From Notolepis coatsorum (lineage: Eukaryota > Chordata > Actinopteri > Aulopiformes > Paralepididae), in NCBI GenBank assembly GCA_963971535.1, contig OZ020591.1:14725577-14789576 (forward strand): a stretch of DNA of 64,000 nt, given 5' to 3'. The notes below the pieces were generated by a model that had not been told where the DNA came from, did no database searches, and saw nothing but the letters and a program-made list of their open reading frames with translations. Below are positions 34,449 through 45,500 of the stretch, piece by piece (positions within the stretch are counted from its first letter, which is position 1; every line of letters begins with the position of its first letter). A program made the translations under genes and the position numbers.

Positions 34449-35345
34449 CTATTGTTGGGGTTAACTTGTGGAACAATGCTGATATACATAAGAATGAGTC
34501 ATTCGCTTTTGGTTTTTAAGACAATGGTTTGTATAGCTATTTTTTAAGATTACAAATGTGAATAATTATTTTTTTGTTATTTTCTTTTAGAATACTGTTT
34601 TGGAGTCTTAATTTTGTTAAGAATATAGGACAGGCATGTATAAGCATTATGCTTCAGTGTGTACCTTTTCAGTCACTGCCAAATCAAAGATTGTGGAATG
34701 ATTGTGTTGTATTGGGTGTGATGACTGAATACAACTACTACTACCTATACAATAACTTTTTGAGTGATAAACCCAGCTTGTAACTATTTTCACATTGGTC
34801 ACACCAATTATTATATTCTTAGTCTTCTAGTTTATAACAGAAGTATTGTGTTAAAAGCCCATGACTTGATGCATAACAGCATTCTCCTACACAAGAGCAG
34901 AATATGTCAGGTAAACTGGCTCCCCCTTGTGGTTGATCCTTTATTTCAGATCTACAGTCAGTAGCCAGTATTGAAACTATTCCAGTCAGAGATGGTCGTT
35001 ATTGCTGGTATGAGGTTGTCTGTTTAATATCTGAGATGAAAGATTCGCCTTTAATACACATGTTGCTGCTGCTGGTCATGTATTTCAAAATGAAAACAGG
35101 GTCCCTTCTTATTAATGATAGTGTGCAATAAGTCACCCACTAAGTGATATTTCTCTGTAAACTACAGCCTTCCTCTCCTAGTGTTATTGAGGCAGTGCAA
35201 GACTTTGATAAGAGGAGACATTTGATCCTTTATCTAAAGCTATCTGCTCCATTGATTACAGAGTAAATAACACTTATATTAATAATATTTAATCTGGCAT
35301 AGTTTGTAGGTTTTTGAAAGTCATGACTCATTCCGTTAAATAGGG
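34449..35345. other. AT-rich intergenic sequence
   Basis: Short frames only. No family-specific motif recognised. It may include the decayed 5' part of the LINE that follows. Confidence 0.4.
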
Positions 35346-36545
35346 TGAAGATAGAAGTTATCTCAATAATTACAGACCAATTTCCAAACTATTCTGTAAC
35401 ACAAATCCTGTAATCATTGGTAATGAATAATTAACCCAGTGTATTCTGTATTGAGCTCTCAACAGTTAGTTCCAGAGTTAAGTTATGTTATTAGGTCTTA
35501 AATAGTGTATCTGCTATGGGCAACAGAAAACATTGTGCTGTTCTTTTCATCAATCTGGATTGCATTGATATAATTCACTGCTTTTTGAGAGATTACGTAG
35601 GATTGGTTTTGATTCAACAGGGATCAATTGAACCCTATCCGAGTTCTTACCGGTAACTAAATGTGTTCCAGAGGGATCAATGTTGGGTCCTGTCCTGTTT
35701 ATTTCTATTATTGATATTAGAAAGCATAGCACAGCTATTAGGAGCATTAGGAGCATAGCTGTGACAAGAAAATGTACAAAGTATTTAACACCAACCACTT
35801 TGAAAGAAGTCATCCAGGCTCTGGTTTTGTCTTGAGTACTGTCCGGTCATATGGTCATCAGCAGCAAAAACACAAATAGCAATTACAAATAGCTCAAAAC
35901 AAGGCTGCCAGACTAGCTCTCCACTGTTCAAAGCGCACTAATATTGGAGTTATGCACAGAAATGTATCATTGCTTCTGGTTGAGAGACATCTGCAATCTC
36001 GTCTTATTACTTTTCTCAGACATTTTCAAGTTGTCAAAAAAACACTTTTATGATATAATTGTTCACGTAAGATAAGAACATGACCATATGACCAGACCGG
36101 CTACGTCAGGCCATCTACTGGCACCTAAACCCAGAACAAATCTACTCAAATCTTCTGTGACTTACAGAGCTATCATGGAATGAAACTCATTGCCAAGCTG
36201 CTTCACTGAAATAGAATCCAAAACTACTTTCAAGAAGAAATTTAAATACCATCTACTAACGAGCATGCACTGAACCCTTATGGCATAGCGGTGAAAACCA
36301 ATTGACTTTGTTAATTGTATTTATGTTGATGGCAGTGAGTGCTGCTCAGGTAGCACTATTTTATTTTTATACTTTATACAGATAATTATCTTTTACACTG
36401 TCATCCTTAGCTGAGGATGAGATTGTTAATGATGTTGATAATGATGTAATGTCTTGAATATTGTTGTATTGTTTTAAGTGTCGGACCCCAGGAAGAGTAG
36501 CTTTTGTCAAGTGCAAAAGCTAATGAGGATCCTAAATAAACATAA
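35346..36545 (+). mobile_element. Degenerate LINE, RT to 3' end
   Basis: Heavily mutated reading frames retain CR1/L2-type RT landmarks in order: LNNYRPIS, a VFQRDQCWVLSCLF block equivalent to the conserved PQGS-LGP-LF motif, NKAARLALH and a C-terminal MEWNSLP. The 3' end GGACCCCAGGAAGAGTAGCT followed by GGATCCTAAATAAA is typical of a fish LINE. Many stops: a much older copy than the ATTC-tailed LINEs. Confidence 0.7.
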
Positions 36546-37430
36546 GCATATTGTCTCATCTCATTTTCATGCAGATGATGCTGTACTGTATTGTTTACAG
36601 ACTCTAGAATTAGTTGTTGAGAACCTGCCACTTTAGTGCTGAGTAAGATATGTATTAATGTTAAACTGGTACTGAATGCAAATTAAACAAATTAGTTTTT
36701 GGGTACCCAGAAAAGTGATATATAAGTCGGATGTATTATTATTATTAATAAAGTTCCAGCTGTTTTATAGATCACTGTGAATGGATCTAACATTGAGAGT
36801 GTTGTGGAATATGTAAAATGAGCCAAGACGGTGAACTGTAGAAATTCAGATCGAGTCAAACAATCAGAGACAAGTATACACAAGCGTCTGACCAGAAAGT
36901 GAGACCGAGGTCTGGTCAGACTTACAATCAAATACACAAGCTTGGAGTGACGAATGAAAACAAAGATGACAAATGAAAAAACGTTCGTTTATGCAACACT
37001 CCCAGACATTCCCCAGTGAAGGTAAGGGGAAAACTCACTAAAAACCTAGCAATAGGGAAAAAGCACTACAGACGATGTGGAGGAGAGAAACCTTAGAATG
37101 GCCGTTCAAAGGGGGATCCCCCAACTTGGATGTCGGTGATCATATAGTGTTGCTATGGATGATCGATGGGTGGAGAATATAACAGGTGAATAGTGTATGT
37201 ACATATACCTGTAATAAAACACATGTACATGCAATAGCAACTGGGGTACAAGCTAAGGACAACAGCAACAAAATAAAAAGCATAGAGGAATGAGCACTAG
37301 TATGAAAATAAGATAAAGGCTAAATGTCAAGGCTCAGAGCTCAAAATATCAGTCATATACCATTTGGATGAATGTATGTATTCCACTCTGATCCATTTGA
37401 AGTAGGGGGGCGACGTAGAGAAGATCACAC
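36546..37430. other. Unassigned repeat-rich sequence
   Basis: No gene seen. TTATTATTATTAATAAAG near 36735 and an AAACTCACTAAAAACC stretch near 37030 resemble dispersed fish repeats. Confidence 0.4.
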
Positions 37431-37437
37431 CCCCTTG

Positions 37438-38326
37438 GTCATCACCACGAGACATCCACCACCTTGATCATCACCAGGAGACATCCACCACCTTGATCAT
37501 CACCACGAGACATCCACCACCTTGATCATCACCATGAGACATCCACCACCTTGATCATCACCACGAGACATCCACCACCTTGATCATCACCAGGAGACAT
37601 CCACCACCTTGATCATCACCACGAGACATCCACCACCTTGATCATCACCATGAGACATCCACCACCTTGATCATCACCACGAGACATCCACCACCTTGAT
37701 CATCACCATGAGACATCCACCACCTTGATCATCACCACGAGACATCCACCACCTTGATCATCACCACGAGACATCCACCACCTTGATCATCACCACGAGA
37801 CATCCACCACCTTGGTCATCACCACGAGACATCCACCACCTTGATCATCACCATGAGACATCCACCACCTTGATCATCACCACGAGACATCCACCACCTT
37901 GATCATCACCACGAGACATCCACCACCTTGATCATCACCAGGAGACATCCACCACCTTGATCATCACCAGGAGACATCCACCACCTTGATCATCACCACG
38001 AGACATCCACCACCTTGATCATCACCACGAGACATCCACCACCTTGATCATCACCACGAGACATCCACCACCTTGATCATCACCAGGAGACATCCACCAC
38101 CTTGATCATCACCACGAGACATCCACCACCTTGATCATCACCAGGAGACATCCACCACCTTGATCATCACCACGAGACATCCACCACCTTGATCATCACC
38201 ACGAGACATCCACCACCTTGATCATCACCACGAGACATCCACCACCTTGATCATCACCACGAGACATCCACCACCTTGATCATCACCACGAGACATCCAC
38301 CACCTTGGCCATCACCACGAGACATC
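37438..38326 (+). repeat. 29-bp minisatellite, about 31 units
   Basis: Units GATCATCACCACGAGACATC plus CACCACCTT, differing mainly at one CACGAG/CAGGAG/CATGAG position. The right edge runs straight into LINE coding sequence at 38327. Confidence 0.97.
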
Positions 38327-39340
38327 TGGAATAATGTGCTAGAGACAAGGCATACAGAGGCTGCATTAGAGAAGTTTATGGAATTATTTAAAGATGTCTG
38401 TGACAAACATGCTCCTGTAAAGAAGCTCTCCGTCAGAGCAATCAAAACACCCTGGCTGGATCCTGAGTTGAAAAACGGCATGAAAGAAAGAGACAGACTG
38501 AAAAAAGTAGCTATTGCATTAGAGAATCCAGAAGATTGGAAAGTTTACCGCTCATTGAGAAACAAAATAACCAAAATGAATAGGTAGAAGAAAAAACATT
38601 ATTATCAAACCAGATTGGAGGAGTGTAAAGGGGACAGTAAGAGACTATGGAAAACATTGAATGAAGCTATGGGTAGAAATAAAATGGGCAAAACAACTAC
38701 TTTGTTTCCAAGGTAAACACAATTAGAAATCAAATGTTGATCCAGTACAAGAATCGAGTTTGTTGGTTGACTTTTTTTTATTACATTGGATGCCATTTTG
38801 TCACAGGAAAGATTTGCCTCTAGGATGGAACACACACACACGCACGCACAAACACACACACACACACACACATTATCATTATCATTACACATGGGCAAAA
38901 CAGAGTCCATTCTCTTCGGTTCAAATAACAAACTCAGCAAGACCGACGGCTTCTCTGTTACAGTGGGTGACAATATTGTCACAAGGAAAGAAGATATTAC
39001 CTACCTGGGTTCCATCCTAGAGGCAAATCTTTCCTGTGACAAAATGGCATCCAATGTAATAAAAAAAGTCAACCAACGAACTCGATTCTTGTACCGGATC
39101 TCCTCACTGGTAAACAAGAATACCCTGAAGACTCTGGCAGGAGCACTCATTCAAGGGTACTACGACTATGCTTGCACCTCATGGTACCAAAGCACCTCAA
39201 AGGCGCTAAAAACAAAATTACAAACATCTCAAAACAAACTGGTCAGACTACTGCTTGACCTTACTCCTAGAACCCACCTCACCCCTGCCCACTTTGACAA
39301 CCTAGGATGGCTTAGAGTAGACGACAGTGTACATAGTCAA
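38327..39340 (+). mobile_element. LINE copy with internal deletion and inversion
   Basis: 38327-38700 encodes the region between endonuclease and RT (KHAPVKKLSVRAIKTPWLDPE, then RLEECKGDSKRLWKTLN). The RT core is missing. From 38890 the C-terminal half follows (GKTESILFGSNNKLS, then NVIKKVNQRTRFLYRISSL). Between them 38741-38829 is an inverted copy of 39006-39103. Relative to the copy at 60697 this one keeps a different part of the N-terminal half. Confidence 0.85.
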
Positions 39341-39720
39341 GGATCTTCAGTCACAGTGCTCAGGTATTCTGCCACTGTGTACTCTCTGTTTAGGGCCAAA
39401 TAGCATTTCAATTTCTTTCCAATGTGTCTCTCTCTCTCTCTCTTTGGATTTAAGTGTTGATCTTTGTCCTTTTGGATCTCTCATACATGCTCTCTCTCTA
39501 ACACACACACACGACAAACACATATGCTCTCGCTCTCTCTCTTTCTAACACACACAGTCTGCCTATGGCGGCCTTTCTCGATGGCTAGGCTGTGCTCGCT
39601 GAGTCTGTACCTAGTCAAGGATCTTCAGTCACAGTGCTCAGGTATTCTGCCACTGTGTACTCTCTGTTTAGGGCCAAATAGCATTTCAATTTCTTTCCAA
39701 TGTGTCTCTCTCTCTCTGTA
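39334..39720 (+). repeat. 100-bp direct repeat pair around CT/CA-rich DNA
   Basis: AGTCAAGGATCTTCAGTCAC through TTCCAATGTGTCTCTCTC occurs at 39334-39440 and again at 39614-39720. Between the copies lie CT and CA microsatellite stretches. The repeated block GTTTAGGGCCAAATAGCATT resembles a dispersed fish repeat. Confidence 0.8.
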
Positions 39721-39948
39721 CACTGTATATTGACTGTAGAACGGGAGCTCTCTCTCGCTCTCTCTCTTGCTATATGTTGACTCTATCATGCCCAGCCTCG
39801 GGCAGCGCTATTATTTAAGAATATGTTGACTGTATGAAAAAAATATATATATATATATTTTTTTTTAACCTTTTGGGGGGGGGGGGGGGGGGTTAAATCT
39901 CGCACAGGGCCTCGCATTTCTCCCAGGCGGCCCTGCTCATGCCTATGG

Positions 39949-40190
39949 GCGTTCGTTGAAATAACTTTTCATGCACCTATCACTCACCTAGCCACGCCCA
40001 CCTCCCTATTATATAACCAGGTGAAGTGGCCATGCTCACCCTTCCGAGACCAAATTTCATGCGGAAAAAGGACTGGGTCCTCAGGGCTAAAAAAGCAAGA
40101 CGCTTTGCTAGTAATCATATAACTAGGGTTATAGGATAACCTCCATTATATTTCATACTGGCTTTGCGTCTTGCTTCGCCTATTGGACTA
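39949..40190 (+). repeat. Left split inverted arm (possibly DIRS-like)
   Basis: Block A, CCTATGGGCGTTCGTTGAAA to about 40050, and block B, TATTTCATACTGGCTTTGCG to CCTATTGGAC at 40146-40190, recur inverted at 47357-47521, where they are contiguous. Here they are 100 bases apart and in the other relative order. An AT stretch and a 19-base G run lie just upstream (39838-39892). Split and rearranged terminal repeats are typical of DIRS-type tyrosine-recombinase elements, but no recombinase gene is visible, so the class is uncertain. Confidence 0.55.
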
Positions 40191-40525
40191 ATGGGCAAGT
40201 GTGTAGCCCTGATAAATGTACCCCCTGAGGTCCCTTCAAGACCATGGAAATCGGGGAGGGTCCTAGCCCCACACTAATGAGGAGCATAAGGATAGAACAC
40301 AGACACTGTGCGTAACAGGGCTCAGCTTCCTAAAATGCACAACATGTGAGTAAACCGTGCGTAAAACCACAGTCTACATCACACATCCCAGCTATTACAC
40401 TAACAGCGGGATGATGATGATGATGAGGTCCCAGCACTAAGGACCACATGAGAGACAGAACTCTCAGCCGTGTCCATCAGATAGAACCTGATGAAAGGCC
40501 CCGGGGAGGACCAAGATGCTCCACC

Positions 40526-41628
40526 AAGACCCTCTGAGCAGGGCAGGAGAAGACCCTCTGATCAGGGCAGGAGAAGACCCTCTGAGCAGGGCAGGAGAAG
40601 ACCCTCTGAGCAGGGCAGGAGAAGACCCTCTGAGCAGGGCAGAAGAAGACCCTCTGAGCAGGGCAGGAGAAGACCCTCTGAGCAGGGCAGGAGAAGACCC
40701 TCTGAGCAGGGCAGGAGAAGACCCTCTGAGCAGGAGAAGACCCTCTGAGCAGGGCAGGAGAAGACCCTCTGAGCAGGGCAGGAGAAGACCCTCTGAGCAG
40801 GGCAGGAGAAGACCCTCTGAGCAGGGCAGGAGAAGACCCTCTGAGCAGGGCAGGAGAAGCCCCTCTGAGCAGGGCAGGAGAAGACCCTCTGAGCAGGGCA
40901 GAAGAAGACCCTCTGAGCAGGGCAGAAGAAGACCCTCTGAGCAGGGCAGGAGAAGACCCTCAGAGCAGGGCAGGAGAAGACCCTCTGAGCAGGGCAGAGG
41001 AAGACCCTCTGAGCAGGGCAGTAGAAGACCCTCTGAGCAGAGCAGAAGAAGACCCTCTGAGCAGGGCAGGAGAAGACCCTCTGAGCAGGGCAGGAGAAGA
41101 CCCTCTGAGCAGGGCAGGAGAAGACCCTCTGAGCAGGGCAGAGGAAGACCCTCTGAGCAGGGCAGAGGAAGACCCTCTGAGCAGGGCAGAAGAAGACCCT
41201 CTGAGCAGGGCAGGAGAAGACCCTCTGAGCAGGGCAGAAGAAGACCCTCTGAGCAGGGCAGAAGAAGACCCTCTGAGCAGGGCAGAAGAAGACCCTCTGA
41301 GCAGGGCAGGAGAAGACCCTCTGAGCTGGGCAGGAGAAGACCCTCTGAGCAGGGCAGAAGAAGACCCTCTGAGCAGGGCAGGAGAAGACCCTCTGAGCAG
41401 GGCAGAGGAAGACCCTCTGAGCAGGGCAGAAGAAGACCCTCTGAGCAGGGCAGAGGAAGACCCTCTGAGCAGGGCAGAAGAAGACCCACTGAGCAGGGCA
41501 GAAGAAGACCCTCTGAGAAGGGCAGGAGAAGACCCTCTGAGCAGGGCAGAAGAAGACCCTCTGAGCAGGGCAGAAGAAGACCATCTGAGCAGGGCAGAAG
41601 AAGACCATCTGAGCAGGGCAGAAGAAGC
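40526..41628 (+). repeat. 24-bp minisatellite, about 46 units
   Basis: Units AAGACCCTCTGAGCAGGGCA plus GGAG (or GAAG, GAGG). The period is a multiple of three and the unit has few stop triplets, so several frames on both strands stay open for 250-430 codons (for example RRPSEQGR repeats). One unit near 40730 lacks 6 bases. It is most likely a non-coding minisatellite. Confidence 0.97.
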
Positions 41629-42077
41629 CACCACTCCACAAAGGGTGATGCCCTCGCACAACCAATGTGACAGGTGTTTGTGTTGACAGCGCTTTACCCT
41701 TGTTAGGGCCACCGTGACAAAATAAAAACTCAAAGCCTACATGAGGGGAGGATATAGCCGCAGCATATACTGCCACTGTCGAAGCCAAGAGCCTATCCAG
41801 GATAGACTGAAGGAAGAACAAAACCGAATTCAAAAATAATGAAATTGGGTCCAAATCCTTAGACAAATAATATACGCCGCTCCCCGTAAAACGTCAACAG
41901 TCCTTTTCAGATTCAGCCTCTCAGCAGCCAAGCCATCAGACGCTGTCCCAGGCCAGGCTGCTCAAACACTGTGCCAGCAAGCTGATCCCAGATCTGGTGC
42001 AACCAGGATGAGAGTCCTGTGCACCCTCTCCAATAGCTGACTCTGTATCGGTAGTACAGATTCCCCCCTGTCTGTTT
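41629..42077. other. Host sequence between minisatellite and LTR element
   Basis: No recognised gene. It belongs to the interrupted repeat whose arms are at 39949 and 47357, ending in GTTTATAT where the LTR element is inserted. Confidence 0.5.
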
Positions 42078-42081
42078 ATAT

Positions 42082-42451
42082 TGTGGCAACCCCAAGCCAC
42101 CCCTGGGCTTGGTGATTGATGGGCGCTATGTGGCGACCCAATGGCTGGGCGCTGCCCATGTTTGGGCGTCCGCTTCCGGACGCACCTGTCACTAAATACC
42201 CATCAGAGTGATTACCTGATTAGCGAATCACGGCGCGGTGCGCCTGTTGGAGAGGGGGGACTTAATGGAGCCGAGAAGCCTCCTCTCAGTCCCCCGTAGC
42301 AGCGCAAGGCAAAAGGCCACAGAGCGGAGACGCCGCCCGGCCGACAGCAAACCGTTATTATTTGACTAAGAAAATAAAGAGTATGATTTTGGGAACTGCA
42401 ACCTGTCTGTGTGTTGTTTATTCTGCCACCCCTACACCTGGAATTGCCACA
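42082..42451 (+). repeat. 5' LTR of Gmr1-type element
   Basis: 370 bp, TGTGGCAACC to GAATTGCCACA. An AATAAA at 42373 is a candidate polyadenylation signal. Identical to 46862-47231. Confidence 0.97.
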
Positions 42452-42537
42452 GTGGTGGAGAATGCGGGCATAGTCTACTGGCAATCAGGGGTGCAGAATA
42501 AACAACCATAGACTTTATCAGAATAGAATAAAAGAAA

Positions 42538-42570
<33 letters not shown>

Positions 42571-42589
42571 ATTTAATAACGGAAAAAGC

Positions 42590-45500
42590 ATGGACGCGCT
42601 GGTGCAGCAGCTTGTACAGGCGAGCATGGAACAACAGACCCGGCACGAAGAGGCCCTGCACGAACAGAGGAAACAGACGGGGATGATTCACGCGGAGCTC
42701 CAGCGGATGGCCGCTCACCGGCAGGAGGAAGGGGCCGCCGGGACGCGGCCTAACCCCGGGCGCTTCATCCCCAAGCTGACGGAGCAGGAGGATATAGAAG
42801 CCTATCTCCTGGCGTTTGAGCGCACCGCCGGCCGGGAGGGCTGGCCCGAAGACGACTGGGGGGGACTGCTGGCCCCCTTCCTGTCGGGTAATGCACAAAA
42901 GGCCTACCAGGACCTGCCACCGGAGCAAGCCGGGAACTACACTCGGCTAAAGCAGGAAATTCTGTCCCGGTACGGCCATAGTCTGCAGTCCCGCGTGCAG
43001 CGGTTCCATGACTGGGTGTATGACGCACAGGCCTCCCCGCGCTCCCAGATGCACGACCTGGTCCGCACAAGCCGAGCCTGGCTAATGACTGACCCCGGAG
43101 GGCCCACGGTTTTGGAACGGATTGTTATGGACCGCTTTGTCAGAGCCCTCCCCTATGACTCGAAGAAGCAGGCGAGTCAAGCGGACCCTCGCTCCGTGGA
43201 GCAGCTGGTGAATATTGTGGAGGCCCACCAGGTAACGCGGGAGTTACTCAAAGGGGGGCGAGGGGAAAAGCCAGAGCGGCCGAGAACAAGGAGGGGTCCC
43301 GACGAGCCCAGCCCAAGGGGCCGGGTAGGGAACGCAGGTGAGCCCGAACTACCCCGAAGAAGACCGCTGTTCGACCAGGACCAAAGACGCTGCTACGACT
43401 GCGGCGAGCCCGGGCATCTCTCGTGGAACTGCCCAGGCCGGGATGTGTCCATGCCATCGGCGGCAGCTTCAGACCCCCGCGGAAAGACGTGCAACTATGG
43501 CGCAGCCTGTTGGGCCCATAAGGAAACATCGGCGACACTTTTGCCCGTGCGCGTCAACGACAAAGATGCCGTAGCGCTCCTGGACTCGGGTAGTGCCATA
43601 ACGCTGGTTCAGCTCCATTTGGCACACTGCGACGCAGAGGCTCCGCAAGTGTCAGTGTCCTGTGTGCACGGGGACACAAAGTTGTATCCTACAGCGCCGA
43701 TCACCCTGACAACCACCAAGGGGGTCTGCTCGATGACAGCCGGCGTCATACCTAACCTGCCGGTAGCGCTGCTGATTGGTCGAGACTGCCCCCTGTATCG
43801 CCAGCTGTGCTCAGCCGTCATCTCCCCGCGCACCCCACCCTCTACGGGTAAACCGAGGAAGAAGAAAGGGTTACGTCAGCCGAAGGTGTGTGCTCTGAAC
43901 GTAACGGGGAGTGAGACTGAGACGGCCTCAGATGTAGGTGACGACGCGCCGGAACCCCTGGATATACCGGGGAGTGAGACAGAGACGGCATCAGGTGTGG
44001 GTGACGACGCGCCAGCGCCCCAAGCGGGCCCCGAGACGGATAACAGTGACGAGGACCCCTTTGCGGAGTTCCCCCAGGCGGACGAGGTGGGGAGGGACCT
44101 GGCGGGTCAGTTCGGAACGGCCCAGCTGGAAGACCCAAACCTAACGCAGGCCCGGGCGAATATCAAGACCATAGATGGAAATCCCGTGGAGGGGGTGAGT
44201 AACCTGCCATATCCTCACTTTGCAATAAAAAGACAATTGCTGTACCAAGTTGTAAAAAAGAATGATGAGGTTAGGGATCTATTGCTGGTACCGAAGTTCT
44301 TTATTCCCACTGTACTCCAGCTGGCGCATTCACATATCCTCGGAGCGCACCTGGGCGTGGACAAAACCATGGAGCGCATAAGGGCGCGTTTCCATTGGCC
44401 GGGCATGAAGAGAGCGGTAGAGGACTATTGCCGGAGCTGCCCAGAGTGTCAACGCGCAGCACCAAAGGTACAATATAAAAGTCCTCTGATCCCGCTGCCC
44501 ATCATTGAGACCCCATTCTCAAGAATTGCCCTCGACGTAGTGGGCCCTCTAGTTAAATCGTCCCGAGGCCACCAGTATATACTGGTAATCATAGATTATG
44601 CTACCCGTTACCCCGAAGCCATCCCGTTACGCACGGTGACGGCCAAAATTGTGGCACGGGAGCTCTTTCATTTGTTTAGTCGGGTGGGAATTGCCGACTC
44701 TATTCTCACGGATCAGGGCTCGTGCTTTATGTCGCGGGTCATGAAAGAAATGTGCAAACTAATGAAAGTGGAACAGCTACGAACCTCCATATACCATCCA
44801 CAGACGGATGGACTGTGCGAGCGCTTTAACAAGACCCTGAAAAGCATGCTAAGGAAGGTGATGGAGAAGGATGGGAAGAATTGGGATCAGTTGTTGCCCT
44901 TTCTGATGTTCTCTGTGCGTGAGGTCCCACAGGCCTCCACTGGCTTCTCGCCATTTGAGCTGCTCTACGCCCGCAAGCCGCGGGGTCTCCTGGACATCGC
45001 AAAGGAGATTTGGGAGGAACAGCCGTCGCCCCACCGGTCTCTCATAGAGCATGTGCAGGTAATGAGAGACAGGATGAAGGCGCTCTGGCCAGTGGTGAGA
45101 GAACACATGCAACAGGCCCAAGACGCACAGAAGCGCATTTATGACCGGGGCGCACAGCCACGGGAGTTTAATGTGGGGGACCGAGTCCTAGTACTGGTAC
45201 CGACAGCAGAGTGCAAATTCCTAGCCAAATGGCAGGGACCCTACGACATAATCGAGAAAGTGGGTCCCGTCAACTACAAGGTCCACCAGCCCGACCGTAG
45301 GAAGCATCGACAGTTATACCATGTTAACCTGTTGAAGAAATGGCATGCCCGGGATGTGTTGCTCTCGCCCCCCCCTCTTCCCCCTTTTGCGCAGCAGGTG
45401 GCAGAGGCGGCCGATGTTCCCATCGGGGAACAGTTGTCCCCGACCCAACGGCAGGAGCTTCGGGAGCTGGTCCAACAGAACCGGGACGTGTTCTCGGCCA

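Noticed and set aside
37438-38326. CRISPR-like regular repeats (29-bp, 38-bp and 40-bp arrays)
   Set aside because: Units are directly adjacent with no unique spacers, in vertebrate DNA. They are minisatellites.
40464-41866. Reading frames of 250-430 codons on both strands across 40464-41866
   Set aside because: They are translations of the 24-bp minisatellite. Several frames are open at once and none has a non-repeat domain.
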